From assembly GCA_031276035.1 (NCBI GenBank), contig JAISNV010000011.1, positions 29,018-93,017 on the forward strand: a DNA stretch of 64,000 nt, in the 5' to 3' direction. This DNA comes from Bacteroidales bacterium (GTDB taxonomy: Bacteria > Bacteroidota > Bacteroidia > Bacteroidales > BM520). A program made the translations under genes and the position numbers. Below, one piece after another: positions 51,905 to 62,309 of this stretch. Each line of letters begins with the position of its first letter. Position 1 is the first letter of the stretch. Below the pieces are notes generated by a model, which was not told the DNA's origin, ran no database searches, and saw nothing but the letters and a program-made list of their open reading frames with translations.

Positions 51905-53755
51905 TTATTCATTTCCATAAAGTTTTTTTATCAAATCTTTTCTGCCGATTTTATTTAATACTCTCGTTATCTCCATTTTATTTTCCGGTTTGTGCCAAAA
52001 CAAGAATAAATTTTGTTGTTTTTTATCCTGAATACTTTTGGCCGTATAAACTTTTTCTTTAGTGTATGGATTAATTCCGGCGTAATAAATAGTTGTTGAT
52101 AAAGTCATTGGTGTTGGTGTAAAAGTTTGAACTTGCTCCGGATGGTAATGTGACCTTTTTGTTTCAATGGCAAGTTCAGCCATATCACTTATCGTACAAG
52201 CAGGATGAGCTGAAATAAAATACGGAATCAACTGATATTTTAAATTATTATCACGACAAATCTTATCAAAGATATTATTAAACTGGTTATAAACCTTAAA
52301 AGACGGTTTTCTCATTATTTCCAGAACATTATTACTGCAATGTTCCGGTGCAACTTTTAATCTTCCGCCGGTATGGTATTTTATAACAGTTTGTGCATAT
52401 TCATAAACTTTATATTTTCTGGCTTTATCAGTTTCTTTCGGGAAAAACATGTCATATCTTATTCCGCTACCTATAAAAATATGCTTTATTTTCGAATTCT
52501 TTTTTACTTCGTAATAAAGTTCTAATAATGGTTGATGATCGAAATTTAGATTTGAACAAATTTCCGGATATATACAACTGGTCTTTCTACATTTTTTACA
52601 TTTTTGAATATCTTCGCCGCGCATTTTATACATATTGGCGGACGGCCCCCCTAAATCGCTGATTGTTCCGCCGAAATCTGGCATTTGCGAGATAATATCA
52701 ACTTCTTTTAAAACAGATTCTGCAGAACGCGAGCTAATAAATTTTCCTTGATGCGCCGAAATTGTACAAAAGGCACAGGCTCCAAAGCATCCGCGATGGA
52801 TGTTTATAGAATTTTTTATCATGTTGTATGCAGGAATTTCTCCGCGTTTCAGGTATTTCGGATGCGGTTTACGAGTATAGGGAAGTTCATATATTTCATC
52901 TAGTTCTTTTGAACTTGCAGGTTCATTTTGCTTGGTAATTATAACATATTCATCATTAGTTTTTTCAATCAAAGTTTTTCCGGAAAACAAATTAGAGTTT
53001 TGTTCAATTATTTTAAAATTTTCTGCAAAATCAAACTTGCTCTTTAATTGTTCTTCATGTGATTTTAATTCGATATAATTTTCTTCTTTTAAAGAATTAA
53101 TCATACCTTTTTTTAATGTAAATCCAATCTGATTTATTTCCGATAATAAATGATGATTCGAATCTTCTTTTAATAATGAATTGATACCATATTTCTCTAC
53201 AAATTTCAAAATATCTGCTATTGGTTTTTCTCCCATTCCGTAAACAAGAACATCTGCCTTACTATCTAATAAAATCGGTTTCTTTAAAGAATCAGACCAG
53301 TAATCGTAATGAGTTAATCTTCGCATTGAAGCTTCAATTCCGCCGAGAATTATCGGAACATCAGGAAATAATTCTTTCAAAATATTTGAATAAACAATTG
53401 AAGCGTAATCAGGACGAAATCCGAATTTTCCACCGGGAGTATAAGCATCATCGGATCTAAGTCTTTTGTTTGCAGTATATCTATTCAGCATAGAATCCAT
53501 ATTACCAGCAGTTACGCCGAAAAAATACTTCGGTTTACCGAGCTTCTTAAAATCGCGAAGGTCGTCTTGCCAATTTGGCTGCGGAAGAATTGCGACTTTT
53601 AATCCTTTACTTTCGATAACTCTTCCTATAACGGCAGCACCAAACGAAGGATGATCAACATAGGCATCTCCGGACACAATAATAACATCAGCCTGTTCCC
53701 AAGCTAATTTATTCATTTCATCTTTGGTTATCGGTAGCGGAGCCGTATTTTTCAT
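51905..53755 (-). CDS. YgiQ family radical SAM protein
   Basis: 616 residues from the ATG at 53755; the frame runs back to 53845 across the divergent glmS start, and a -7 box at 53768-53775 supports the inner ATG. The N-terminal B12-binding-like segment has VSGDAYVDHPSFGAAVIGR. The radical-SAM motif is GCFGACAFCTIS. Further motifs are FIGSGIRYDM, YFISAHPACTISDM and QVQTFTPTPMTLSTTIYYAG. The family (UPF0313/YgiQ) has no settled function. The gene is divergent from glmS. Confidence 0.9.
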   Translation of the reverse strand: MKNTAPLPITKDEMNKLAWEQADVIIVSGDAYVDHPSFGAAVIGRVIESKGLKVAILPQPNWQDDLRDFKKLGKPKYFFGVTAGNMDSMLNRYTANKRLRSDDAYTPGGKFGFRPDYASIVYSNILKELFPDVPIILGGIEASMRRLTHYDYWSDSLKKPILLDSKADVLVYGMGEKPIADILKFVEKYGINSLLKEDSNHHLLSEINQIGFTLKKGMINSLKEENYIELKSHEEQLKSKFDFAENFKIIEQNSNLFSGKTLIEKTNDEYVIITKQNEPASSKELDEIYELPYTRKPHPKYLKRGEIPAYNMIKNSINIHRGCFGACAFCTISAHQGKFISSRSAESVLKEVDIISQMPDFGGTISDLGGPSANMYKMRGEDIQKCKKCRKTSCIYPEICSNLNFDHQPLLELYYEVKKNSKIKHIFIGSGIRYDMFFPKETDKARKYKVYEYAQTVIKYHTGGRLKVAPEHCSNNVLEIMRKPSFKVYNQFNNIFDKICRDNNLKYQLIPYFISAHPACTISDMAELAIETKRSHYHPEQVQTFTPTPMTLSTTIYYAGINPYTKEKVYTAKSIQDKKQQNLFLFWHKPENKMEITRVLNKIGRKDLIKKLYGNE

Positions 53756-53767
53756 CTTAATTTTATG

Positions 53768-53775
53768 CAAAAGTA
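53768..53775 (-). promoter_or_regulatory. -7 box of the ygiQ-like gene
   Basis: TACTTTTG on the minus strand, 12 bases upstream of the ATG at 53755. Confidence 0.45.
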
Positions 53776-53787
53776 CTAAAATTAATA

Positions 53788-53795
53788 TAACTTTG
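53788..53795 (+). promoter_or_regulatory. -7 box of glmS
   Basis: TAACTTTG, 27 bases upstream of the glmS ATG. Only 12 bases separate it from the divergent box. No glmS ribozyme fold is seen in the short leader. Confidence 0.5.
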
Positions 53796-53822
53796 CGGTC
53801 CTGAAATTTAAACGAAAAGAAT

Positions 53823-55667
53823 ATGTGCGGAATAGTTGGATACATCGGAAAAAAAGACGCTTACGAAATTTTAATTAAGGGTTTACACAGGCTTGAATAT
53901 AGAGGCTACGACAGTGCGGGAATAGCATTAATTAATGATAATAACGATTTGGTTGTTTATAAGACTAAAGGTAAAGTTGCCAACTTAGAAAGTTATGTTG
54001 CAAATTTGGATTGTAGCGGCAGCACAGGAATCGCGCATACACGCTGGGCTACACACGGAGAACCTAATGACATTAATGCTCATCCTCATTTTTCCGGATC
54101 GAAATCTTTAGCCTTAATTCACAATGGAATTATCGAAAACTATAGACCTCTTAAAGAGGAATTAATCAGTCAGGGTAAAACTTTTGTTAGTGATACGGAC
54201 ACTGAGGTTTTAATTCAATTAATTGAGTTCATGCAAGAATCTCATAATTGCGATTTATTTACGGCAGTTCAGATGGCTTTAAATAGTATCGTCGGAGCTT
54301 ATGCAATTGCCGTAATAAATAAAAATGATCCGAAAACTATGATAGTTGCCCGTAAAGGGAGTCCGCTTATCATAGGAATCGGAGAAAATGAGTTTTTTGT
54401 AGGTTCGGATGCAACGCCTATTGTTGAATATACAGATAAAGTTATTTATTTGGAAGAAGAACAAATTGCAATAATTAATTTAAATGACGGTTTAAAAATA
54501 ACCGATTTAAAAAATATTGAAACAACTCCGATTATCAACAAGTTAAATATTAATATTAGTCAATTGGAGAAAGCCGGTTATGATCATTTTATGCTTAAAG
54601 AAATTTTTGAACAACCGGAATCTCTGTTAAATACATTAAAAGGCAGATTAAAAGTTGATACAAAGGAAGTAAAACTTTCAGGCATTATAGATAATATTGA
54701 GAAATTCCGTAATGCGCGACGAATAATAATCTGCGCTTGCGGTACATCATGGCATGCGGGATTAATCGGTAAATATATTATTGAAGAATTGACTAGAATT
54801 CCTGTAGAAGTTGAATATTCTTCGGAATTCAGATATCGTAATCCTATAATTCGTGATGATGATATTGTTATTGCAATTTCACAATCAGGAGAAACTGCCG
54901 ATACACTTGCCGCAATCGAACTTGCCAAGTCTAAAGGAGCATTTTTATTCGGAATATGCAATGTTGTGGGTTCCTCAATTCCGCGCGCAACTAATTCGGG
55001 AGCTTACACTCACGTAGGCCCGGAAATTGGTGTTGCCTCTACAAAAGCTTTTACGGCACAACTATCTACTCTGTTTCTTATCGCTCTTTCCATTGCTCAT
55101 GAAAAAGGTACAATAAGTAATGAATACTTTGAAAAGTTAATTGATGAGCTGCAAACCATTCCAAGCAAAATTCAAGAAATATTAAAATTAAACGACAAGA
55201 TTAAAGATTTTGCGAGAATGTTTACTTATGCAAAAAACTTCATCTACCTGGGAAGAGGTTACAATTATCCGGTTGCATTGGAAGGTGCTTTAAAGTTAAA
55301 AGAAATTTCTTATATACATGCGGAAGGTTATCCTGCTGCTGAGATGAAACATGGTCCTATTGCATTGATTGACGATGAAATGCCTGTTGTTGTTATTGCA
55401 ACAAAGCGTGGATACTATGATAAAATAGTTAGTAATATCGAAGAAATTAAAGCTCGTAAAGGATTGATTATTTCAATTGTTACTAAAGGTGATACTCAGG
55501 TAAAAAATCTTTCGGATTACTCAATTGAAATTCCTGATACGGTTGATTGTTTTGTTCCGATATTATCTGTGATACCTTTACAATTGATATCTTATTATAT
55601 TGCAATAGCTAAGAACAGAGACGTGGATCAACCGCGAAATCTGGCAAAATCTGTAACAGTTGAGTAA
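53823..55667 (+). CDS. glmS: Glutamine--fructose-6-phosphate aminotransferase (isomerizing)
   Basis: A 614-residue enzyme. N-terminal glutaminase with nucleophile Cys2 (MCGIVGYIG), the RLEYRGYDSAG and ARTRWATHG-like (HTRWATHG) motifs and HNGIIENY. Two SIS sugar-isomerase domains follow (about 290-430 and 460-600) with CACGTSWHAG, SQSGETADTLAA, ALKLKEISYIHAEGY and a C-terminal DQPRNLAKSVTVE. It makes glucosamine-6-phosphate for peptidoglycan and LPS. No linked genes downstream on this strand. Confidence 0.97.
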   Translation: MCGIVGYIGKKDAYEILIKGLHRLEYRGYDSAGIALINDNNDLVVYKTKGKVANLESYVANLDCSGSTGIAHTRWATHGEPNDINAHPHFSGSKSLALIHNGIIENYRPLKEELISQGKTFVSDTDTEVLIQLIEFMQESHNCDLFTAVQMALNSIVGAYAIAVINKNDPKTMIVARKGSPLIIGIGENEFFVGSDATPIVEYTDKVIYLEEEQIAIINLNDGLKITDLKNIETTPIINKLNINISQLEKAGYDHFMLKEIFEQPESLLNTLKGRLKVDTKEVKLSGIIDNIEKFRNARRIIICACGTSWHAGLIGKYIIEELTRIPVEVEYSSEFRYRNPIIRDDDIVIAISQSGETADTLAAIELAKSKGAFLFGICNVVGSSIPRATNSGAYTHVGPEIGVASTKAFTAQLSTLFLIALSIAHEKGTISNEYFEKLIDELQTIPSKIQEILKLNDKIKDFARMFTYAKNFIYLGRGYNYPVALEGALKLKEISYIHAEGYPAAEMKHGPIALIDDEMPVVVIATKRGYYDKIVSNIEEIKARKGLIISIVTKGDTQVKNLSDYSIEIPDTVDCFVPILSVIPLQLISYYIAIAKNRDVDQPRNLAKSVTVE

Positions 55668-55749
55668 TTATTGTCAATTTAGTTGCATTAACTTAATCTT
55701 TATTAGAGTTCTTTTTATTAAGATCGGAAAAGTTTATCTTTTAGGGAAT

Positions 55750-56907
55750 TTATAAGATTTTGGTCATCAAAATTTCACAAAAAATATTCATTCCGATAAG
55801 CATACAATTTTCATCCGGATTGAAGGTTGACGAATGAAGTTTTGTATTTGAGTTGCAACCAAGACGGAAATAACACGAAGGAACTTGTTCCGCAATATAT
55901 GCGAAATCATCTGAGGTTAACCTTTCAGGAATTTCAATAATACTTTCTTCCGAAATAATTTTTGAAGCAGCATTATGGACAATTACGCACATTTTCTCAT
56001 CATTAACTAAAACAGGATAGCCCTGATTAATCTTGAAAATTGCTTCTCCTCCATTTGCTTTAGAAATACTTTCTACGGCCTCGTTTATTTTATTATGCAG
56101 AGTCGCTCTATCATTTTTACTGAAAGCGCGAACAGTACCTTTTATATTTACATAATCGGGGACAATATTTGTTGCACCTTCGGCAATAAAACTTCCCAAA
56201 GATACAACAAAAGGAAATTCCATTTTTAGAGAATTAAGTTTATCAATCTCAATAAATATTTTAGAAGCAATTGTTATCGGATTAATAATATTTGCAGGAA
56301 TTGCGGCATGCCCTCCTCTACCCTTGACATCAATATAAATTTCATCACTTGAAGCCATAAAAGCTCCCTTGTGAATTCCTATTTTTCCGGTTTCCAGTTC
56401 AGGACTTAGATGTAAAGCAAATGCGGCATCATATTTTTTACTTTTGAAAAAATCCGAATCAATAAATGTTTTGGCTCCACCGGGATTCACCTCTTCTCCT
56501 GTTTGAAATAGAAGAGTTATATTACATTTTAATATGTTTCTGAAATTTGAAATAACTTTTGCAACACCTATAAGTACTGCTGTATGAACATCATGTCCGC
56601 AAGCATGCATTATACCATTATTTTTAGAAGAAAAACTTAATCCGCTTTTTTCTTCAATCGGTAAAGCGTCGATATCGGCACGAAATAATAGATTAGGATA
56701 ATTATTATTAGTATTTACTTCACAAACTATGGAATATGTGTTTTCAATATAGACAGGTTTCAGATTCAAATCATATAAATAATTAAAAATAAAATCCGAA
56801 GTTTTTTTTTCCTGAAACGACAATTCGGGATATTGATGAATATGCCGCCTAAATTCTAAGATTTCCGGAAAAATATTTTCAATATAATTTATATATTCAC
56901 TATTCAT
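55750..56907 (-). CDS. M20-family amidohydrolase
   Basis: 385 residues from the ATG at 56907; seven extra upstream residues are possible but overlap the preceding gene more. Motifs: FRRHIHQYPELSFQE, HACGHDVHTAVLIG (metal ligand and catalytic Asp), the LLFQTGEEVNPGGAK segment with the catalytic Glu pair, a lid domain (about 180-290) with HAAIP, and HSSTF near the end. It hydrolyses N-acyl amino acids (hippurate- or IAA-hydrolase-like), cytoplasmic. It overlaps the lipoprotein gene by 8 bases. Confidence 0.9.
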   Translation of the reverse strand: MNSEYINYIENIFPEILEFRRHIHQYPELSFQEKKTSDFIFNYLYDLNLKPVYIENTYSIVCEVNTNNNYPNLLFRADIDALPIEEKSGLSFSSKNNGIMHACGHDVHTAVLIGVAKVISNFRNILKCNITLLFQTGEEVNPGGAKTFIDSDFFKSKKYDAAFALHLSPELETGKIGIHKGAFMASSDEIYIDVKGRGGHAAIPANIINPITIASKIFIEIDKLNSLKMEFPFVVSLGSFIAEGATNIVPDYVNIKGTVRAFSKNDRATLHNKINEAVESISKANGGEAIFKINQGYPVLVNDEKMCVIVHNAASKIISEESIIEIPERLTSDDFAYIAEQVPSCYFRLGCNSNTKLHSSTFNPDENCMLIGMNIFCEILMTKIL

Positions 56908-57424
56908 CTTTATTCTTTTTAACAACAATTAATGGTGATTCAACAACATTACTTGAATGTAACTCACGGTCAACCATATAAATTGAGAACATAATTGTGT
57001 CGTATTCGGTGAAAGTATTTATAAAATTAATAGTATCATAAATAGTGCCCTTAATATTTTTATTTACTCCTGATGGAGTCAAAACCGGAAGTCGCGAGTT
57101 GAAATTAACAATTGTGGCGCTACTATCCATACTATGTACTTGTGTTAAAATACCGTTTTGCATCTCAAAATAATCTACAAACAAATTGTTGTTATAAGGA
57201 GGTATATATGGCGGTAAAGTATCTCCCTGTTCTAAACCAATATCGCCGTCGCCATCGGTAAAATCAATAATCAAAACACATTTAACGGTGACATCATTTT
57301 CATTAATTAGTTTATATGAATTAAATGTGATTTGCGGTTCAATAGGATATTGTTCACGACCGTTACAAGATTGCAACAATAAAATAATTAAGACACAAAA
57401 AATTGTGATAATATTTTTTCTCAT
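56900..57424 (-). CDS. Putative lipoprotein, unknown function
   Basis: A 174-residue protein with lipobox LLLQSCNG (Cys20), so envelope-anchored. The mature part opens with strands like EPQITFNSYKL, has an acidic loop DFTDGDGDIGLEQGDT that resembles a calcium-binding turn, and ends in VKKNKDE. The D-G-D-G-D-I-G motif and the length are typical of a common but uncharacterised Bacteroidota lipoprotein. It lies between the patatin-like gene (3 bases apart) and the M20 gene in one leftward transcript. Confidence 0.7.
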   Translation of the reverse strand: MRKNIITIFCVLIILLLQSCNGREQYPIEPQITFNSYKLINENDVTVKCVLIIDFTDGDGDIGLEQGDTLPPYIPPYNNNLFVDYFEMQNGILTQVHSMDSSATIVNFNSRLPVLTPSGVNKNIKGTIYDTINFINTFTEYDTIMFSIYMVDRELHSSNVVESPLIVVKKNKDE

Positions 57425-57427
57425 AGC

Positions 57428-59647
57428 TTAAGGATTAATGAAGTTTCCAATGCTTAAATAAAATTCTAAGCCTTTTCTATTCAATGATTTATTTAGTGAT
57501 ATTCTGATAGGAAAATTAGATATTTTCAATCCGTATGTTATTCCGATATAAGTATAGATATTATCAAAATCGATAACCTGATCCTTGATATTATCGTGCA
57601 TTGATACCGCACCAACAGAGAGTATTGCATAATGTCTTTTTAAGAAATTAAATTGAAGGTCTTCTCTGAGATGGAAGATATTGTTTGCTGATAATTCCAT
57701 ATGCCGAAATCCTGCAAAAGGAATTACGTTCATAAATGGCTGATGATCATATCCGCCAGCATAATATTTATAAGGAAAGAAATCGCCGCCGAAAAGACTA
57801 ATTCCAATATCGATATAAGTATTAAGAGTAAGATCAAACGGTTTATAATAACCTGTAGTTGAGAAACAAGCATTTACAGTATTAGTCATAAACGGCGAAA
57901 TAGTATTTCTTGAAAAATCGGCAAAGATACCCTTTCCCGTATATGAAAGTTTGATTCCGGATTTCGGAAATACATCATTATCTAAAGTATTTAATGAAAA
58001 TTTGAAATAACTTGTAAGACACAGATTTCCCAAGTTCAGAAAATCGGCTGCAGATATTCTTGCAACTCTTGAGAATGTTTGAAATTGAGCGCCGAATTTA
58101 ATATATGAATTTACTGAAGTATTCAGTTGGAGAAATAATTCGGTTGATGTGTTTAGCAATATCGACTTTCCGGCAGCGGAATTGTCTTTGTATGTAAAAT
58201 AAGGAATGGTATAAGCATTTATGGATGCACCTGGTTGAAGTTTTTTTCTTGTTGAAAAAAGATAAGTTGCATATAAATAAGGAAAAGAACTTAAGCCCAA
58301 ATCTAAAGTAAAATATGAACCTTTAAGATATCCGCCGAGATTTCTGAAAGTGGTATTAAGCAACAATGTAGCATATTTTTCCTTCGAAAAGTTAAATCCG
58401 AGACTAACCGTATTAAGAGACATTTCTTCGAAACGTATAACCATTGCAGCACCATCTTTTCCGGGTAAAAGTTGGTATGTAACATATTTAAAAAAGTAGG
58501 TGCCACGTAAATTCTCGAGACTTGTTTCAATATCATCTAATTTTACATATCCAGGAACTTTGAATGTAAAACTGCTACTAATGGAATTAGGATTTGTCTT
58601 ATAAAGTCCGTTCATCATCAGCGATTCAATATAAACCGAATCTAAAGGGCGGATATCCAGAAATTTAAATGGTTCACAACCCAAATTAATAAGTGAATCG
58701 GAAAGTTTTTGCAATTCATCAAGCTTTTCTTCGGCAGCAACCCTTCCGCGGTGGATAATTTCCTTATTCTGATCAAAACTACCGGAGTTCAATCCGCTGA
58801 TATCCGGTTTGATAAGTACATCTATCATAGACATACTTTCTAAGTTTGATTTATACCTATTCATATCCATAAACTGATTCAACACATCAAAAACTGTAGT
58901 AATTGAATCAGGATCTTTCATATCACCCTGAACATCAAGCCCGATAATAGTTCTAACACCTTTGTTCCTTAGGTTTGAGGCCGGGAAATTATTAATAAAT
59001 CCGCCGTCAACATATTTTTTATTATTGATACTTTTGGGAATTACAGCTATCGGAATAGACATACTTGCCTTTAGTGCATCCGGGAAATAACCTTCGGTTA
59101 ACTCTACCGGTTCACCTGTTTCCAAATCAATTGCGATGCATAAAAACGGCGTAGGTAATTTTGAAAAATCGTCAATCATATAATACGGACTGTATAAACG
59201 GGTAAAAAGATCATCAATACGTTGTCCGTTTAAAAGTCCAGAAGGAATTCTTATATTAAAATTCGTATCAATAGGTAGAGTTAAAAAATAATTTGTTCTT
59301 ATTTGTTTTTCATAAACAGATAAATTAGTAGAATTAACTTTATTACCGAGCAAATGCCCCCAATTCATATTTATTGCAATCTCTTCCAAATATTCCGGAG
59401 TGTACCCCAGGGCAATCATTCCGCCAATAATACTACCAATACTGGTTCCTGAAATATATTGTATAGGCATTCCGGTTTCTCTGATAACTTCAAGCATACC
59501 TATATAAGCTAATCCTTTTGCTCCACCTCCGCTAAAAGCAACACCAACAGTTTTTTCATCACATTCTTGAGCATGCAAAAACCGGACAGAGAACAATCCG
59601 AAGAAAATTAATATTAGAATTATGAATTTGTGTCGTAATAAAAACAT
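57428..59647 (-). CDS. Patatin-like phospholipase with outer-membrane surface-antigen domain
   Basis: 739 residues from the ATG at 59647, which lies 14 bases after the stop of the M1 gene; the longer frame would overlap it. Signal peptide about 1-27. Patatin domain (about 35-310): oxyanion loop SGGGAKG, nucleophile Ser69 in GTSIGS, catalytic Asp214 in VDGGF. A POTRA-like segment (about 370-420) precedes a C-terminal beta-barrel (about 430-739), ending in aromatic FYLSIGNFINP. The pattern is that of PlpD/RssA-type autotransported lipases that sit in the outer membrane. Substrate not known. Confidence 0.88.
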   Translation of the reverse strand: MFLLRHKFIILILIFFGLFSVRFLHAQECDEKTVGVAFSGGGAKGLAYIGMLEVIRETGMPIQYISGTSIGSIIGGMIALGYTPEYLEEIAINMNWGHLLGNKVNSTNLSVYEKQIRTNYFLTLPIDTNFNIRIPSGLLNGQRIDDLFTRLYSPYYMIDDFSKLPTPFLCIAIDLETGEPVELTEGYFPDALKASMSIPIAVIPKSINNKKYVDGGFINNFPASNLRNKGVRTIIGLDVQGDMKDPDSITTVFDVLNQFMDMNRYKSNLESMSMIDVLIKPDISGLNSGSFDQNKEIIHRGRVAAEEKLDELQKLSDSLINLGCEPFKFLDIRPLDSVYIESLMMNGLYKTNPNSISSSFTFKVPGYVKLDDIETSLENLRGTYFFKYVTYQLLPGKDGAAMVIRFEEMSLNTVSLGFNFSKEKYATLLLNTTFRNLGGYLKGSYFTLDLGLSSFPYLYATYLFSTRKKLQPGASINAYTIPYFTYKDNSAAGKSILLNTSTELFLQLNTSVNSYIKFGAQFQTFSRVARISAADFLNLGNLCLTSYFKFSLNTLDNDVFPKSGIKLSYTGKGIFADFSRNTISPFMTNTVNACFSTTGYYKPFDLTLNTYIDIGISLFGGDFFPYKYYAGGYDHQPFMNVIPFAGFRHMELSANNIFHLREDLQFNFLKRHYAILSVGAVSMHDNIKDQVIDFDNIYTYIGITYGLKISNFPIRISLNKSLNRKGLEFYLSIGNFINP

Positions 59648-59660
59648 ATAAATCAGTACA

Positions 59661-61970
59661 TTATTTAAGTAAAATAGCCTTCTGAGCGACTTTTTTTCCG
59701 GTTTTTTTCTGAAGTACAAAAATATAAATTTGATTTTTATTTTTAGCCGATGGAGTCCATGTTATTTTTGAAATATTTTCCTTCAGTGAAAATTCTTTCA
59801 CTTTTTTATTGTTTGCATCATAAATAATTAAAGTTTGATTATTTATATCTTCTTCGAATTCAATATTAAACAATGAATTTGATGGATTCGGATAAACATT
59901 CAGATAATAATTCTTTTGATTTTCATAATTCGCTATTGAATTAACCGATGAATCAATAACAGCTAAAGCATATTCCCCCAAACTCAGTTTATCAACATAT
60001 AAATCGCCGACAGATAAATTACCATATCTAATAGTGCTTAGCTTTTGCCAGGGTTCGGAATAATTTATACGGTACATCAAATAAACAGAATCATTATTTT
60101 CAATAATCAAGTCATTATCAAAATCATTCTTAGAATAAGTAAAAAGTCCGGCAATATCAGTATTACCGTAATTAATTAAATTTACTTTCCAGAAATGATT
60201 ATTCGACAGTCTGTATTTACCATCTACCTTTAAAGGATCATTCGGAGCAATCATATAATGTGAGACATGCAAAAAAGAGGAATCGCTTATATCTTCAATA
60301 TGAGCTTTGACATAGGTGTTATTTAAATTATGTGTTCCGGGAGTTTTTAATATTTTCTCTGTTTGAAACTTAGCGTCATAAATTTTGTCATTGTAATTTA
60401 CAAAATACATTATCGGTTCAATATTTATTGTATGAACAGCATAACCGCGTTGACCGTCGAATTCGACAACAAAGGATTCACTTTCTAAGTCCAAATTCAT
60501 AAAAGTTATTTCAACCTTATTACCATTAGAAAACTCATTTCTATTTCTTAATTTTTGTTGAATATAAATTTCAACTTCCCATGTATTTCCGTTTTTCACC
60601 GAAAAACACGAATCTATAAGGTAACCTGAAACACCTGCTTGATATACAAAGTTATGAAAGAAATCATTCAAATTTATTCCGGAAGCATTGCTTAATGCTT
60701 CACACAGATCTTCGGACGACATCGACGAATATTTGTTTTCTGAAAGTACTTTTTTTACCGAAGAAAAGAAAATTTCGTCACCAAGATAATTGCGTAACGA
60801 ATGAACCACAATTGCACCTCTCTGGTATGCGCTTACACCATATGTGTTTGATAAGGGGATTTTATTCAATGGATAATAATCACCATCTTCATTTGGTTTA
60901 TGAGCATTATTAAATACTTTACTTTTTGCCGAAAGAATATTCGACATATATCTACTCTTATCATAAAGTTCTTCTTCAAAATAATACTCTCCAAAAGTTG
61001 CCCAACCTTCATTAATCCACATGTCTTGCGCAGAAGCACAAGTAATTAGATTTCCAAACCATGAATGGAATAATTCGTGAGCATATAAACTTTCATAGGT
61101 TAAATTAGATGTAATGCAACTATTCGGAAAAGAAATATTATTCTGATGTTCCATAGCGCCTATTGATGTTGCAGTATATCCGATCCGTTCAAACATAAAC
61201 GGCCCGAATTTATCTTCAAAAATATCAATTATTTCATGAATATTTTGAAAAAGTATTTCGGCAGCGCCAACCTGTGTCGGTTTTATGGTATATGTAATTG
61301 GAATTTCGCCATTTAAGCCTTGATGAATGTCTTCAACAAGAGCATAATTGCCCATAGCAAAAGAAGCGAGATAGCATGGTAATTCTTTTTCACTCTTAAA
61401 ATGAAAAGTTTGAGTTCCGTTATTATTAGAATAAACATCTTGAAATATGCCGCCCGCTGTTGCGAGTTTATCATCAGGAACAGTAATATAATATTCAAAA
61501 GTAGCTTTGTCAGTGAAATTATCATTACAAGGAAACCAGGCTTTGGCAAGATTATGAGGGATAGTATTTATTCCTACGCCGAGATTATAAACATATTCGT
61601 TGTTGAAAATTACTCCGCCCCAACTTTCCGAAAAAGGCACACCATAATACCAAATATGAATTTCATTTTCTCCCTGAACCAAATAATCTGAATTTATTAC
61701 GATTGTAGAATCGCTTAAGATATAGTGTGTCACCGTATGACCATTAACCTTAGCATTATCAACAGCCATATTTAAAAGATCAAAAGTAATGGAGTTTATA
61801 TTTTCGGCAAGTTCGAGAGTTATTAGAGTATTTGCATATAAAATTTTGTTTTCTACATCAATAGTATCAATAGAAATAGTGTATTTTTTTACATCATATT
61901 GATTTTGCGCATGAATATTTATAGCAAAAAATATTGTAAAAATACTGTATATAAGTAGAGTTCTTCGCAT
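59661..61970 (-). CDS. M1-family metallopeptidase with T9SS sorting domain
   Basis: 769 residues from the ATG at 61970; an upstream extension to 62024 crosses the -7 box. Signal peptide to about residue 22. Zinc site: HELFHSW (His298, Glu299, His302) with the third ligand Glu321 in NEGWATFGE. The exopeptidase loop is GAMEH instead of the common GAMEN (about 271-275). A Por-type A sorting domain begins near residue 695 (YYLNVYPNPSNSLFNIEFEE). It is a secreted aminopeptidase, carried out by the type IX system, first gene of the leftward group that continues with the patatin gene. Confidence 0.9.
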   Translation of the reverse strand: MRRTLLIYSIFTIFFAINIHAQNQYDVKKYTISIDTIDVENKILYANTLITLELAENINSITFDLLNMAVDNAKVNGHTVTHYILSDSTIVINSDYLVQGENEIHIWYYGVPFSESWGGVIFNNEYVYNLGVGINTIPHNLAKAWFPCNDNFTDKATFEYYITVPDDKLATAGGIFQDVYSNNNGTQTFHFKSEKELPCYLASFAMGNYALVEDIHQGLNGEIPITYTIKPTQVGAAEILFQNIHEIIDIFEDKFGPFMFERIGYTATSIGAMEHQNNISFPNSCITSNLTYESLYAHELFHSWFGNLITCASAQDMWINEGWATFGEYYFEEELYDKSRYMSNILSAKSKVFNNAHKPNEDGDYYPLNKIPLSNTYGVSAYQRGAIVVHSLRNYLGDEIFFSSVKKVLSENKYSSMSSEDLCEALSNASGINLNDFFHNFVYQAGVSGYLIDSCFSVKNGNTWEVEIYIQQKLRNRNEFSNGNKVEITFMNLDLESESFVVEFDGQRGYAVHTINIEPIMYFVNYNDKIYDAKFQTEKILKTPGTHNLNNTYVKAHIEDISDSSFLHVSHYMIAPNDPLKVDGKYRLSNNHFWKVNLINYGNTDIAGLFTYSKNDFDNDLIIENNDSVYLMYRINYSEPWQKLSTIRYGNLSVGDLYVDKLSLGEYALAVIDSSVNSIANYENQKNYYLNVYPNPSNSLFNIEFEEDINNQTLIIYDANNKKVKEFSLKENISKITWTPSAKNKNQIYIFVLQKKTGKKVAQKAILLK

Positions 61971-61992
61971 ACATTTAAATTTTATTGAATTA

Positions 61993-62000
61993 CAAAAGTA
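61993..62000 (-). promoter_or_regulatory. -7 box of the M1 peptidase operon
   Basis: TACTTTTG on the minus strand, 22 bases upstream of the ATG at 61970. Confidence 0.5.
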
Positions 62001-62309
62001 AGAAAAATAATTAACAGTTAACAATTAACAATGAATAATGAACATTAATTAATTTTATTAATTGTGCAAATTTGTTTTTAAATATATTCGACCAGATTTC
62101 ATCCAAATAAAAGATGACAACAAACTCTAAAAGTTGTTATGGAATATTTGAGAAATCACATAAATCCATGTGTGCGCTAATAATTATTAATACGGAAACT
62201 AAATGTTGCTATAAGTCATTATCTATTTTGAGAAATATTACAAAAATTTTACAACTAAAGGATGTATTTCGTATGTATTTTTGAGATATTTTGGAATAAG
62301 AGCATAAAA
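62001..62309. other. Intergenic region with one weak short frame
   Basis: Low-complexity AACAATTAAC-type repeats near 62010-62040. A 56-residue plus-strand frame from 62114 to 62284 (MTTNSKSCYGIFEKSHKSMC..., four Cys) has no clear ribosome site or promoter and no relative I know; it is probably chance. Confidence 0.35.

Noticed and set aside
53788..53822. glmS ribozyme upstream of glmS
   Set aside because: The leader is under 30 bases, far too short for the ribozyme, and no matching core is present.
62010..62040. Short AACAATTAAC repeats as a functional array
   Set aside because: The motif is imperfect, AT-only and recurs in other spacers, which fits low-complexity drift.
62114..62284. 56-residue cysteine-containing frame
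   Set aside because: No ribosome site, promoter or known relative, and it sits in low-complexity spacer DNA; listed only in the intergenic note.
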